Made by a program: the position numbers and the translations under genes
Assembly: GCA_903929195.1 (NCBI GenBank)
Contig: CAIYTT010000189.1
Span: forward strand, 1-62,948
Reading direction: 5' to 3'
Length of the DNA: 62,948 nucleotides
DNA from: an uncultured Bacteroidota bacterium
GTDB lineage: Bacteria > Bacteroidota > Bacteroidia > Chitinophagales > Chitinophagaceae
Notes under the pieces: model-generated
The model's input: the letters and a program-made list of their open reading frames with translations, nothing else
Databases searched by the model: none
What the model was told of the DNA's origin: nothing
In this document: positions 55,622 to 62,948 of the stretch, one piece after another
How the letters are laid out: each line of letters begins with the position of its first letter
Numbering within the stretch: position 1 is the first letter of the stretch

Positions 55622-56506
55622 TTATCTTATTCTGTATTTAAATAATTTATAGACCGTAACTTTTATATAATACCGCAACATTTCTTTTGCCGTTAATATA
55701 AAGCTAAATAGGTAATAATATAAAGATTTGCCCTTACGATATTCCATAATATCTAATTCTAAGGCTAAGAATTTTTTTAATAATTGCAATTGTTTTGCAG
55801 GTGCAGTACTTGCATTATTTATATGTATTACAGTTGTACCGGCATAATAATAACTCTTATATCCTAATTCACTAAACTGATAACACCAAAGCTGGTCTTC
55901 ACCATACATAAAAAAACGTTCATCAAGCTTTTGCTCCGGTAATTTATTTAAGATGCTTTTAGAAAACATCATAAATGCACCACTTACCCAATCGCAATAG
56001 GTGTCATAGTCGCATTTAAAATATTGGTTTAGCATTAGTGATACTCGTTTCTTATAAGGCATTAGCATTAAAAAAGGTCTCAATAAGTCTAATAGCTCAT
56101 TTTTCACACTTCTGAATTTGCGGGCTGTATGCTGTAATTTACCATCAGGATATACTAAACGAACCGTAATAGCTGCTACATCATTATGTTTTTGCAATTC
56201 AGCAGCAGCCATGCTTATACTGTCTTCTGTAAGCACTGTGTCCGAGTTCAATAATAAAATTACAGTACCTTTTGCTGCTTTTATTCCCAAATTATTCCCT
56301 TTAGCAAAACCACCGTTTTCTTTACTTTTTATTAAATGTATGGTAGGAAATTTCAATAAAAAATCATCCGGATTGTCATTAGGCGAAGCATTGTCAACTA
56401 ATACAATCTCAAAAGCTACTTTTCGGGTACATTTAATTACACTTTCAATGCAATCGCATGTTATTTTAAATGTATTATAATTAACTATTATAATGGATAC
56501 TAACAT
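55622..56506 (-). CDS. Family 2 glycosyltransferase
   Basis: A 294-residue GT-A glycosyltransferase. The start SIIIVNYNTFKITCDCIESV, the DNASPND nucleotide-binding segment, the LLLNSDTVL motif (a DxD-like metal site), and the WVSGAFMMFSKSIL and DERFFMYGEDQLWCYQ blocks are typical of rhamnosyltransferase-like GT2 enzymes. Two short hydrophobic C-terminal segments may anchor it. It probably adds a sugar to a surface polysaccharide; donor and acceptor are unknown. It is divergent from the DUF4254 gene. Confidence 0.88.
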   Translation of the reverse strand: MLVSIIIVNYNTFKITCDCIESVIKCTRKVAFEIVLVDNASPNDNPDDFLLKFPTIHLIKSKENGGFAKGNNLGIKAAKGTVILLLNSDTVLTEDSISMAAAELQKHNDVAAITVRLVYPDGKLQHTARKFRSVKNELLDLLRPFLMLMPYKKRVSLMLNQYFKCDYDTYCDWVSGAFMMFSKSILNKLPEQKLDERFFMYGEDQLWCYQFSELGYKSYYYAGTTVIHINNASTAPAKQLQLLKKFLALELDIMEYRKGKSLYYYLFSFILTAKEMLRYYIKVTVYKLFKYRIR

Positions 56507-56640
56507 TTGTTTTGTATATATAATAAAATGTATTTAATATTCGGAATCAAAACAAAAGTAAATAGATTTACGCTAAAAGTTTTGTATTGATTATTTTGAA
56601 CTATTTATTCGGCTATCAAAAATCATTTAGAATTATTACC

Positions 56641-56672
56641 TTTTGAAATGAACCCTATTATTTATAGATTTG
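56641..56672 (+). promoter_or_regulatory. Consensus promoter before the DUF4254/methyltransferase operon
   Basis: TTTTG at 56641-56645, a 19-base spacer and TAGATTTG at 56665-56672 match both elements of the Bacteroidota promoter. The first in-frame TTG of the downstream frame (56670) lies inside the -7 element, so translation must start at ATG 56706. Confidence 0.7.
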
Positions 56673-56705
56673 CAATTTATACTTGTACAAAACTATACAT
56701 CTACA

Positions 56706-57146
56706 ATGGCAGAAACGCTTGGTATGTTATGTGATAAACTCACTATTATTAAATTAAAACAATATCACTCGGAAGACCCGGCTCGGTTGGAAAGCCTTGA
56801 GAAACAAGAGAAAGTAATGCAACAAGAAATAGACGAATTTGTTGCTTCCGCAATAAGTGGTGCTATACCAATAGAAAAGTTATCTTTTGCTGCTAATAAA
56901 GTTTTTAAAAAAGAAGGTAATACCGTAAAAGATGTAATAGGTACTATTGGAATTGTTTTTGCTCAATTAGCAGATGTAAATTGCAAGCTATGGCACGAAC
57001 AAGAAAAAGTATACGATTTTGAACTAGTGCCGGATAATGAGAAGAATAATGTAGTAAAACAATTAGCTCTTCTAAATTTGGAAAGGAATAAATGTATTGA
57101 TGAAATAGATAGACAATTTGCACTATCAATAAAAACAAAATCTTAA
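56706..57146 (+). CDS. DUF4254-family protein
   Basis: A protein of about 146 residues, mostly helical, beginning MAETLGMLCDKLTIIKLKQY. The family is found next to glycosyltransferase and heptosyltransferase genes in Bacteroidota. It has no recognisable catalytic motif. It shares the promoter above and is followed directly by the methyltransferase gene, with one base between. Some role in cell-surface sugar assembly is suggested by neighbours only. Confidence 0.75.
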   Translation: MAETLGMLCDKLTIIKLKQYHSEDPARLESLEKQEKVMQQEIDEFVASAISGAIPIEKLSFAANKVFKKEGNTVKDVIGTIGIVFAQLADVNCKLWHEQEKVYDFELVPDNEKNNVVKQLALLNLERNKCIDEIDRQFALSIKTKS

Positions 57147-57147
57147 T

Positions 57148-58410
57148 ATGCATATCAGAAAAAGAACAACCTGTAGAGTATGCGGCTCATCATCTTTAAC
57201 CAAAGTAATAGACTTGGGAGAACAATATTTGCAAGGTTCATTTATAAAACCCGGCAAAGAACAACCTTCAACCAGAAAAATACCTTGTACTTTATACCGT
57301 TGTAATCCACAAACTGATGAAAATGCTTGTGGCTTGCTGCAAATGGAACATTCTGTACCTCCAGAAATTTTATATGCCGCTTATTGGTATCGGTCTGGCA
57401 CTAATGCAACTATGCGTGGTCATTTAAAAGATATAGTAGATTCCGTTGTGCCTCTATTGCAAAATGCAAATGCTAATGTGTTGGATATTGGTTGTAATGA
57501 TGGTACACTACTTAATAATTACCCTAAAACATATACCAGATACGGTGTTGACCCATCGGATGTGGCTATGGGTATAGAGGACAAATCTATTATTGTTGTA
57601 AAAGATATTTTTCCTTCAGGTGAATTATTTGAAAAATTAGGCACTCAAAAATTAGATATTATAACTTCTATTGCTATGTTCTACGATTTAGAACAACCGG
57701 TAGAATTTGTTAAAGGTATAAAAAACATATTGTCTAATAACGGTATATGGATATTCGAGATGTCTTATATGCCCTTAATGTTACAATTAGATTCTTATGA
57801 TACAATATGCCACGAACATTTGGAATATTACAGCTTAGCTGTTATTGAAACTATTTTGAAACGTGGTGGAATGAAAGTATTTAAAATATCTTTTAATGAT
57901 ATAAATGGAGGCAGTATTCGTTGCTATGCAACACATAATACAAATTCAGCATTCGACTTACCCGAAAACTTTAAATTGATTGATGAAATAAGACAAAAAG
58001 AATTCGATTTAGAATTAGATACCGACAAACCTTATTTCGCATTTCAAGAACGCATAAATAAGTTAAAAACAGAATTATATGACGCTTTGAAAAAATTAAA
58101 GTTTCAAGGCAAGCGCATACATATCTATGGTGCATCTACCAAAGGGAATACCATACTGCAATGGTGTGGTATAGACAAAGAATTAATAGACTTTGCCGCA
58201 GAAAGAAACCCGGATAAATACGGTGCCAGAACTTTAGGTACAGATATACCCATAATAAGCGAAGCCGAATCTAGAGCTATGAAACCGGATTATTATTTGG
58301 TATTACCTTGGCATTTTAAAGCAGAGTTTTTAGAAAGAGAAAAAGAATCTATAGAAAACGGAACAGGCTTTATTTTTCCTTTACCTATAATGGAAATTGT
58401 AACAAAATAA
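57148..58410 (+). CDS. SAM-dependent C-methyltransferase (TylC3/NovU-like)
   Basis: A 420-residue three-domain sugar methyltransferase. It has an N-terminal zinc-binding domain (CRVCGSSSL and later Cys residues, CNPQTDENACGLLQME), a central SAM-binding Rossmann domain (VLDIGCNDGTLLNNYP near residue 111) and a C-terminal Methyltransf_14 domain (IHIYGASTKGNTILQWCGI, YYLVLPWHFKAEFLERE). Members methylate the C3 of dTDP-linked or GDP-linked sugars. With DUF4254 and GT2 nearby it suits synthesis of a branched surface sugar. Confidence 0.85.
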   Translation: MHIRKRTTCRVCGSSSLTKVIDLGEQYLQGSFIKPGKEQPSTRKIPCTLYRCNPQTDENACGLLQMEHSVPPEILYAAYWYRSGTNATMRGHLKDIVDSVVPLLQNANANVLDIGCNDGTLLNNYPKTYTRYGVDPSDVAMGIEDKSIIVVKDIFPSGELFEKLGTQKLDIITSIAMFYDLEQPVEFVKGIKNILSNNGIWIFEMSYMPLMLQLDSYDTICHEHLEYYSLAVIETILKRGGMKVFKISFNDINGGSIRCYATHNTNSAFDLPENFKLIDEIRQKEFDLELDTDKPYFAFQERINKLKTELYDALKKLKFQGKRIHIYGASTKGNTILQWCGIDKELIDFAAERNPDKYGARTLGTDIPIISEAESRAMKPDYYLVLPWHFKAEFLEREKESIENGTGFIFPLPIMEIVTK

Positions 58411-58565
58411 AAGTGTATATTGGTAAATTATTCAGCTACATTAGATTATTTGAAATTTTTTATAAATTTTCACCTATTCTAATTGGTAATGTTATAGAAT
58501 AAAAAACTTTTTTGAAAATAACAGATTATTTTAAAAAATATACAAAATAACCTTATAAAAAACCA

Positions 58566-58916
58566 TTATTTGCTTGTAGCAATAATTGAATTTATTAGCC
58601 CTGTAATATCAGGAGAAATAAATATGTCTTTAAGACAAGTTTTAAAATCTTCAATTTTTTCGCATGTACACTCTTTTTTAACCCAATAATTAGAAAAAAT
58701 CTTTAAAGGTAGCTCATTCCCAATTGTTTGCTCGACACAAAAAAGAGTAAACCTTTTATAATCTAAAAGTGGTGCAAGAATATCAAAACAATATGTAACT
58801 GTTGGTCTGTCTATAAATCCATTTGTTGTATCGTCAATATTTAAATTAGTAACAACCCTGGCTTCAACAACATTATTCGTTATTTTACCAAGATATGATG
58901 CTTGTAGCTGCATCAA
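58566..58916 (-). CDS. Hypothetical protein
   Basis: An ORF of 116 codons from ATG 58916 (a longer frame runs to 58964 but overlaps the transposase-like remnant on the other strand). The product is soluble, mixed alpha/beta in appearance, with four cysteines in the second half (FCVEQTIG, KKECTCEKIEDFKTC). No family is recognised. The surrounding 58411-59187 stretch is AT-rich and carries a broken transposase tail, so the gene could itself be a fragment. Confidence 0.4.
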   Translation of the reverse strand: MMQLQASYLGKITNNVVEARVVTNLNIDDTTNGFIDRPTVTYCFDILAPLLDYKRFTLFCVEQTIGNELPLKIFSNYWVKKECTCEKIEDFKTCLKDIFISPDITGLINSIIATSK

Positions 58917-58931
58917 TACCTTAATTTCTGA

Positions 58932-59090
58932 AACATTAAAGTCAAACAAAAAACTTCCGGACAATTTAAATCAACGAAAGGTGCTGATCGCTATGCAACA
59001 ATAATTTTAGAAAATGACAAATCAATAAAAGCAGGGGGTAAAAAAGTTTTTAGTTCTTTAAGATTTATCGTTTACTACGGGGCTGAATAG
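58932..59090 (+). pseudogene. Transposase C-terminal remnant (possibly IS66-type)
   Basis: An open frame without any start codon. It reads SGQFKSTKGADRYATIILEN, DKSIKAGGKKVF and SSLRFIVYYGAE before a stop. It resembles the tail at the right end of the window (SKEGADDFAIIRSIIDTAIK, SGKEVYNEL), including the shared GAD.(Y/F)A.I and K.V(F/Y) positions. Such an ending is seen in IS66-like transposases. It is too short to be functional. The family assignment is by eye and weak. Confidence 0.35.
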
Positions 59091-59187
59091 TTGTGATTTA
59101 TGTATAAAACTATTTTTTAGCATTACGATACAATACTTATTTTTATATTGCAGCCATTATTTACTATTTACAAATATCAATACGTAT

Positions 59188-59889
59188 ATGAAAAAAAATA
59201 TTTACTTATTATTTGCGGGTTTAATGTTAGCAGTGCCTTTGTATGCGCAAACAAATAAAATTGAAATGATTACCGATTCAGGGAGAATTGTAATGATGCT
59301 TTATGATAATACACCATTGAATACAAACAATATGGTAAAAAATGCAAGAGAACATGTATATGACAGCACACTTTTTCATAGAGTAATACCCAATTTTATG
59401 ATACAAGGTGGCGACCCCACTTCAAAACATGCAGCACCTGGACAAGCTTTAGGTAGCGGTGGCTTGCAATTTACGATACCTGCCGAAATTAATGATTCTA
59501 ATATACATAAACGTGGTGCTTTGGCAGTAGCTAGAGATGGCAATCCGGCAAAAGCAGGTTCTGCTTGTCAGTTTTATATTGTAGTTGGCAAAAAAGCTAC
59601 AGACCAAGAATTAGATAATTTATCGGCAAGAGCTGGCAGAAAATACACACCTCAACAAAAGGAAATTTACAAAACAATAGGAGGCACACCATTTTTAGAT
59701 GGCAATTATACCGTTTTTGGTGAAGTACTGGAAGGTATGGATGTTGTTGATAAAATTATTTCGGCTGCTAGAGATGGTAGAGACAGACCCAATAATGATA
59801 TTCGGATACAATCATTACATGTATTAGGTGATAAGGAAGCTAAAAAGAAAAGAAAAGGGTTCTTTAGTTTTCTAAGAAGAAAGAGATAG
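59188..59889 (+). CDS. Exported cyclophilin-type peptidyl-prolyl isomerase
   Basis: A 233-residue protein with a signal peptide (to VPLYAQ) and a cyclophilin domain: VIPNFMIQGGDP with the catalytic-site FHRVIP arginine, GSACQFYIVVGKKA and FTIPAEINDSN, then DGNYTVFGEVLEGMDVVDKI. The C-terminus is strongly basic (KKKRKGFFSFLRRKR). It catalyses prolyl cis/trans isomerisation in the periplasm and helps protein folding. It is a single gene. Confidence 0.92.
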   Translation: MKKNIYLLFAGLMLAVPLYAQTNKIEMITDSGRIVMMLYDNTPLNTNNMVKNAREHVYDSTLFHRVIPNFMIQGGDPTSKHAAPGQALGSGGLQFTIPAEINDSNIHKRGALAVARDGNPAKAGSACQFYIVVGKKATDQELDNLSARAGRKYTPQQKEIYKTIGGTPFLDGNYTVFGEVLEGMDVVDKIISAARDGRDRPNNDIRIQSLHVLGDKEAKKKRKGFFSFLRRKR

Positions 59890-60003
59890 ATGTTACAGAA
59901 ATTCAATAAGTATTTTATGTAATGCTATGAAATGATTAAATAGTGGTTGCAATAGCCTTGTCCATAAATATAGAAATTTGAACAATAGCTATAAATGATA
60001 ACT

Positions 60004-60444
60004 TTATCTTAGTTTTAAAAAGAAATCTTTCATTAGCTGTGCACATTCAGCAGCAAGAATACCTGATATTATTTCTGTTTTAGGATGATAATGATTGTTT
60101 AATCCTGTTGTTTTTTTATATCCATTTTTTATATCATCTGCACCATATACTATTTTTTTTACTTTAGCCCAATATAAAGCGCCACTACACATTAAGCAGG
60201 GTTCTAAGGTTACATATAAAACAGCTTCGGGTAGATATTTACTGCCTGTGTAATTAAATGCGGCAGTAAGGGCTATCATTTCTGCGTGTGCAGTACTGTC
60301 ATTCAGCATTTCTACTTGATTATAACCTCTGGCAATAATTTTGTTATCCCAAACCACAATAGCACCAACAGGCACCTCATTAGCATCAAATGCCATCTGG
60401 GCTTGTTTCAATGCCTCTCTCATAAAATATTCGTCTGTAAACAT
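60004..60444 (-). CDS. tadA: tRNA-specific adenosine deaminase
   Basis: A protein of about 146 residues. It deaminates adenosine 34 to inosine in tRNA-Arg. Zinc ligands and the catalytic Glu are present in STAHAEMIAL (HAE) and LEPCLMCSGALYWAK (PCxxC). The start is taken at MFTDEYFMREALKQA, the usual family N-terminus; eight residues upstream are extra. A guanine-deaminase-like protein is an alternative, but the length and the KDFFLKLR ending favour TadA. Confidence 0.85.
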   Translation of the reverse strand: MFTDEYFMREALKQAQMAFDANEVPVGAIVVWDNKIIARGYNQVEMLNDSTAHAEMIALTAAFNYTGSKYLPEAVLYVTLEPCLMCSGALYWAKVKKIVYGADDIKNGYKKTTGLNNHYHPKTEIISGILAAECAQLMKDFFLKLR

Positions 60445-60502
60445 TACCAAAAATAGTGTAATTTGCATAATTATAGCAACTGAAAATAAATTTGAAAATT
60501 TA

Positions 60503-60535
60503 TTTTGATAACTTCAAAAAATAACTCTAACTTTG
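60503..60535 (+). promoter_or_regulatory. Consensus promoter of rpmH
   Basis: TTTTG (60503-60507), a 20-base spacer and TAACTTTG (60528-60535). This is the best match to the Bacteroidota consensus in the window. It is followed by AAGGAGAAAAAAG, a purine-rich ribosome-binding region, 9-20 bases before the rpmH ATG. Confidence 0.75.
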
Positions 60536-60569
60536 CACTCCTTTTAAAAAGGAGAAAAAAGAACATAAA

Positions 60570-60725
60570 ATGAAACGTACATATCAACCACACCGCCGCA
60601 GTCGTAAAACAGTTCATGGATTTCGTAAGCGTATGGAATCGGCTAATGGCCGTAGAGTATTGGCTGCCCGTCGTAGAAAAGGTCGTTATAAATTAACCGT
60701 ATCTGACGAAAGCCGTTTGAAATAA
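60570..60725 (+). CDS. rpmH: Ribosomal protein L34
   Basis: A 51-residue, very basic protein, the L34 of the large ribosomal subunit. The start [22 protein letters not shown] is the family hallmark, and it ends [19 protein letters not shown]. It is followed by rnpA and yidD, the conserved order beside the chromosome origin region in many bacteria. Confidence 0.97.
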   Translation: MKRTYQPHRRSRKTVHGFRKRMESANGRRVLAARRRKGRYKLTVSDESRLK

Positions 60726-60746
60726 ACAATAAAACTAACACTAGCC

Positions 60747-61142
60747 ATTCGTAATACTTTTAAGTTATATGAGCGGCTCAAACGTGAGCGGCATATTCAT
60801 ACGCTTTTCCTGAAGGGGAAAGCGTTTTCTGTTTTTCCGCTAAGGTTCATTTATGTTTTTCCGCCACGTTTGGTGCTAAAAGATTCTCCGGTACTTACCG
60901 GTTTTTCTGTTCCTAAAAAGAAATTTCCGAGTTCTGTACACCGGCATAGAGTGCGTAGGCTTATGGTTGAAGCTTGGCGATTAAATAAACATGCTCTCTG
61001 TGCAGCAGTGCCAAATACAGAACAATTGCATTTATTTGTTGTATATACAGATAAAGCAATGCCGGATATTGCAACTGTAACAGATGCAATGCAAAAAGGT
61101 ATAAATAAACTTACTACAATTGTGCTACCTAAAAATGAGTAA
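60747..61142 (+). CDS. rnpA: Ribonuclease P protein component, apparently with a non-standard start codon
   Basis: RnpA is the protein part of RNase P, which trims the 5' ends of tRNA precursors. The frame is in phase with rpmH and open from its stop codon. The RNase P signature is in FPSSVHRHRVRRLMVEAW. The first ATG, GTG or TTG in frame is the TTG at 60870, but the homologous N-terminal region lies upstream: TFKLYERLKRERHIHTLF and KGKAFSVFPLRFIYVF. No ATG, GTG or TTG precedes it in the frame. ATT at 60747 (product about 131 residues, usual for the family) or ATA at 60729 are candidate starts; a frameshift is the alternative. yidD follows 61 bases downstream. Confidence 0.8.
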   Translation: MRNTFKLYERLKRERHIHTLFLKGKAFSVFPLRFIYVFPPRLVLKDSPVLTGFSVPKKKFPSSVHRHRVRRLMVEAWRLNKHALCAAVPNTEQLHLFVVYTDKAMPDIATVTDAMQKGINKLTTIVLPKNE

Positions 61143-61203
61143 GCTATAATAATAGTTTTATTATATAATAAAATAATTCCAGTTTACGTTTGTTTTTAAT
61201 ACT

Positions 61204-61425
61204 ATGCGTACATTTTTTTCCTTTTTGCTTATTGGTATTATACGATTTTATCAAGGTGCCATATCACCGTTTTTTGGTGCAAAATGTAGATATACGCCTA
61301 CTTGTAGCCAATATGGTTTAGAGGCTATACGTAAATATGGTCCTTTTAAAGGAGGGTTGTTAACTATAAAAAGATTTTTTTCATGTCATCCGTGGGGCAA
61401 AAGCGGTTATGACCCTGTTCCTTAA
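61204..61425 (+). CDS. yidD: Membrane protein insertion efficiency factor YidD
   Basis: A 73-residue protein that helps insertase YidC. The family pattern is complete: [39 protein letters not shown], then [18 protein letters not shown] with the conserved cysteines. It is in the canonical order after rpmH-rnpA. Confidence 0.95.
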   Translation: MRTFFSFLLIGIIRFYQGAISPFFGAKCRYTPTCSQYGLEAIRKYGPFKGGLLTIKRFFSCHPWGKSGYDPVP

Positions 61426-61445
61426 TATTTTAAAATTTTTATGTA

Positions 61446-62045
61446 ATGTTTTATTCATTTAAAGGTTTTATTCCTGTTGTTCATCCAAGTGCATATATAC
61501 ATCCGCAGGCAGTTGTTACCGGTAATGTGATTATAGGGAAAGATGTATATGTGGGGCCATTTGCAGTTATACGAGGCGATTGGGGTGGTATTGTAATAGA
61601 AGATGGCTGTAATGTACAGGAAAGTTGTACTGTACACATGTTTCCGGGTATTGTAGTTACTTTAAAAGCAGGTGCTCATATTGGGCACGGTGCTATTGTG
61701 CATGGTGCAAGCATTGGCAGAAATGTATTAATAGGTATGAATTCTGTAATTATGGATGAGGCAGAAATAGGCGATGAGTCTATAATTGGTGCAATGACAT
61801 TTATACAGGCAAAAACAATTATACCGCCAAGAAGCTTAGTTGTTGGCAACCCGGGTAAAATAATTAAACAAGTAAGCGATGAAATGCTTGCATGGAAAAC
61901 AAAAGGTACAGAATTATATCAAACATTACCGGCTGATTGCCATAGTAGTATGTTGCCTTGCCTTCCTTTAAATGAGCTACCGGAAAACAGACCCCTACAG
62001 GAAAGCCTATATACTACTTGGGTAGCAATAAAGGCGAAAAATTGA
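61446..62045 (+). CDS. Hexapeptide-repeat protein (PaaY/gamma-carbonic-anhydrase-like)
   Basis: A 199-residue left-handed beta-helix protein. Hexapeptide repeats run from about residues 15-130 (VVHPSAYIHPQAVVTGNVIIGKDVYVGPFAVIRGDWGGIVIEDG; VHMFPGIVVTL; IGHGAIVHGASIGRNVLIGMNS). The pattern includes the histidines that bind metal in gamma-type carbonic anhydrases. The longer C-terminal helix (EMLAWKTKGTELYQ, then LYTTWVAIKAK) resembles PaaY, a thioesterase accessory of phenylacetate degradation. Either role is possible; the gene is remote from the aromatic operon. Confidence 0.8.
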   Translation: MFYSFKGFIPVVHPSAYIHPQAVVTGNVIIGKDVYVGPFAVIRGDWGGIVIEDGCNVQESCTVHMFPGIVVTLKAGAHIGHGAIVHGASIGRNVLIGMNSVIMDEAEIGDESIIGAMTFIQAKTIIPPRSLVVGNPGKIIKQVSDEMLAWKTKGTELYQTLPADCHSSMLPCLPLNELPENRPLQESLYTTWVAIKAKN

Positions 62046-62109
62046 AGATTAATGGAGATATTCAATTGGTAGGTTCATTATATTCCTATTTTTTTTTTGA
62101 GTTATTTCT

Positions 62110-62466
62110 TTAAAATGATATTATGATTTTCATGCACACATTTCTTCCCATATTGTAAATTCCATAATGCGTATTTGGTGATTGTGTATAATATTCAAAG
62201 TATTGTAATCTACTTAAATGAGATTGGAAAGCGGTATCAAATATGTTATTTACCTGCATTTGTAACTGTATAATTTGCTTTTTGTAATAATAGAAATTTG
62301 TATGTGCAGATAAATTAAATACAACATAGGAAGCAGTTGCAGTTTCTGTATTGTATAAACCTAAATAACGGTTTTGTGCCAAGTTAAAATCACTTTCCGT
62401 TTTTACGGTAAATGATTGTATTCTCTTCCAATTTTTAATAATAGAGTAATTAATAGTACATAACCA
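62110..62466 (-). pseudogene. TonB-dependent receptor C-terminal fragment
   Basis: About 119 codons of the last barrel strands of a TonB-dependent outer-membrane receptor. The segments are KNWKRIQSF, FNLAQNRYLGLYNTETATAS, QVNNIFDTAFQSHLSRLQYF and the terminal MGRNVCMKIIISF with its closing aromatic residue. The plug and most of the barrel are missing. The frame is lost at about 62466, where it abuts a regulator fragment on the other strand. Confidence 0.75.
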
Positions 62467-62812
62467 CCGTGGTGGCGGTGTAAAAGGTGAAAAAGGAACT
62501 ATAGAAGCGGGTCTAATTATTCGGAAACATCGACTTACAGAAATGTATTTAGCAGAAAAAATGGGCTTTGGCTGGGAAGAAGTTCACGAAATCGCAGAAC
62601 AGATTGAGCATATCCAATCCAATATTTTTTTTGATAAAATGGACGAATTGCTTGGCTATCCTAAAATAGACCCTCATGGTTCACCAATTCCCGATAAAAA
62701 TGGAAAAATGGAATGGATTACTTACAATAAACTATCAGAATGTTTGGTGGGTGATGTTGTAAAACTATCGGCAGTAATTAATACTTCTCCCGATTTCTTA
62801 AAATTCCTGTAA
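62450..62812 (+). pseudogene. DtxR/MntR-family regulator fragment
   Basis: From about 62480 the plus strand reads the dimerisation part of a DtxR-type metal-dependent repressor: GLIIRKHRLTEMYLAEKMGF, GWEEVHEIAEQIEHIQSNIF, LLGYPKIDPHGSPIPDKNG and the start of an FeoA-like domain (LVGDVVKLSAVINTSPDFLKFL). The N-terminal helix-turn-helix is missing, and the frame stops after the beginning of the third domain. No good start codon precedes the conserved part (the first ATG, 62543, is internal). Full members are over 210 residues. Confidence 0.7.
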
Positions 62813-62826
62813 ACATACAGGTCATT

Positions 62827-62948
62827 CTAACCCGGTGCTAAGGTAGCAATTAATGTCAGTTCATTATAGACCTCCTTGCCTGATTTGATGGCTGTATCTA
62901 TAATTGAGCGGATTATGGCAAAATCATCCGCACCTTCCTTTGATTTGA
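62827..62948 (-). pseudogene. Transposase-like C-terminal end, running off the right edge
   Basis: The last 39 codons of a frame that enters from beyond the window. It reads KSKEGADDFAIIRSIIDTAI, KSGKEVYNELTLIATLAPG and stop. The segment resembles the tail of IS66-type transposases, and its partner remnant lies at 58932. Whether the element is intact outside the window cannot be seen, so it could be a functional transposase rather than a pseudogene. Confidence 0.4.

Noticed and set aside
58411-58565. Search for tRNA or small RNA genes in this and the other intergenic gaps
   Set aside because: No cloverleaf-like stems, TTCGA loop or CCA end were seen in any gap; none is reported, although a computed scan was not possible.
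60870-61142. rnpA starting at TTG 60870
   Set aside because: This would remove about 40 conserved N-terminal residues that are plainly present upstream in the same frame.
62543-62812. Small complete DtxR-type gene of 89 codons
   Set aside because: Conserved sequence continues upstream of the ATG without a start, the DNA-binding domain is missing and the C-terminal domain is cut, so it is a fragment.

Overview
The window is AT-rich and bacterial, and its content points to the phylum Bacteroidota. The evidence is -7 elements of the form TAnnTTTG in front of many genes, the families DUF4293, DUF4254 and DUF5777, a TonB-dependent receptor remnant, a bi-domain polysaccharide oxidoreductase and a UbiD-family decarboxylase of the long Bacteroidota type. 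The order inside the phylum cannot be fixed from the sequence alone. No rRNA, tRNA or CRISPR array was seen.

Layout. 1-7 kb: a CPBP membrane protease, phospholipid genes (cdsA, psd), a tiny Cys-rich exported peptide, a PAS/receiver signalling protein, serS and a DUF4293 membrane protein. 7-19 kb: an outer-membrane barrel, a metallophosphoesterase, sbcD-sbcC, a CoA-binding protein, a secreted DUF922-like metalloprotease, the long UbiD-type decarboxylase and a VOC protein. 19-22 kb: a minus-strand group of exported proteins (OB-fold, c-type cytochrome, YceI, DUF5777 barrel). 22-33 kb: gyrB, then surface polysaccharide genes (bi-domain oxidoreductase, wecB, heparinase II/III) around a large PAS histidine kinase, and an intergenic block of short inverted repeats.

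The centre of interest is 33.4-53.2 kb. A 13-gene plus-strand operon (36279-53235) encodes a class I, ATP-dependent benzoyl-CoA reductase (bcrC, bcrB, bcrA, bcrD) and every later step of the benzoyl-CoA pathway: dienoyl-CoA hydratase (dch), 6-hydroxycyclohexenoyl-CoA dehydrogenase (had), ring-opening hydrolase (oah), a 3-hydroxyacyl-CoA dehydrogenase/enoyl-CoA hydratase fusion and a thiolase. An ADP-forming acyl-CoA synthetase is also present. Embedded in the operon is a second, unfamiliar module: a lone HgdB/FldB-like dehydratase-type subunit, a free-standing C-terminal domain of an AMP-forming acyl-CoA ligase carrying a four-Cys motif, and a fusion of a PanE-type 2-oxoacid reductase with a BcrD/HgdC-type Fe-S ATPase. 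Divergently transcribed are MocA- and XdhC-like molybdenum-hydroxylase maturation factors, an SDR and a hemerythrin-like protein. Together these suggest anaerobic or microaerobic use of aromatic acids by a Bacteroidota lineage, with a possible added 2-hydroxyacyl-CoA branch. The benzoyl-CoA pathway assignment rests on family-specific proteins. The role of the second module is inference.

53-63 kb: a lipoprotein with a CX4CH motif and beta-propeller, peptide deformylase, a glycosyltransferase, DUF4254 and a C-methyltransferase, a cyclophilin, tadA, then rpmH-rnpA-yidD (rnpA appears to lack a normal start codon) and a hexapeptide-repeat protein. The right end is a mosaic of broken genes: a TonB receptor tail, a DtxR-type regulator fragment and a transposase-like tail.
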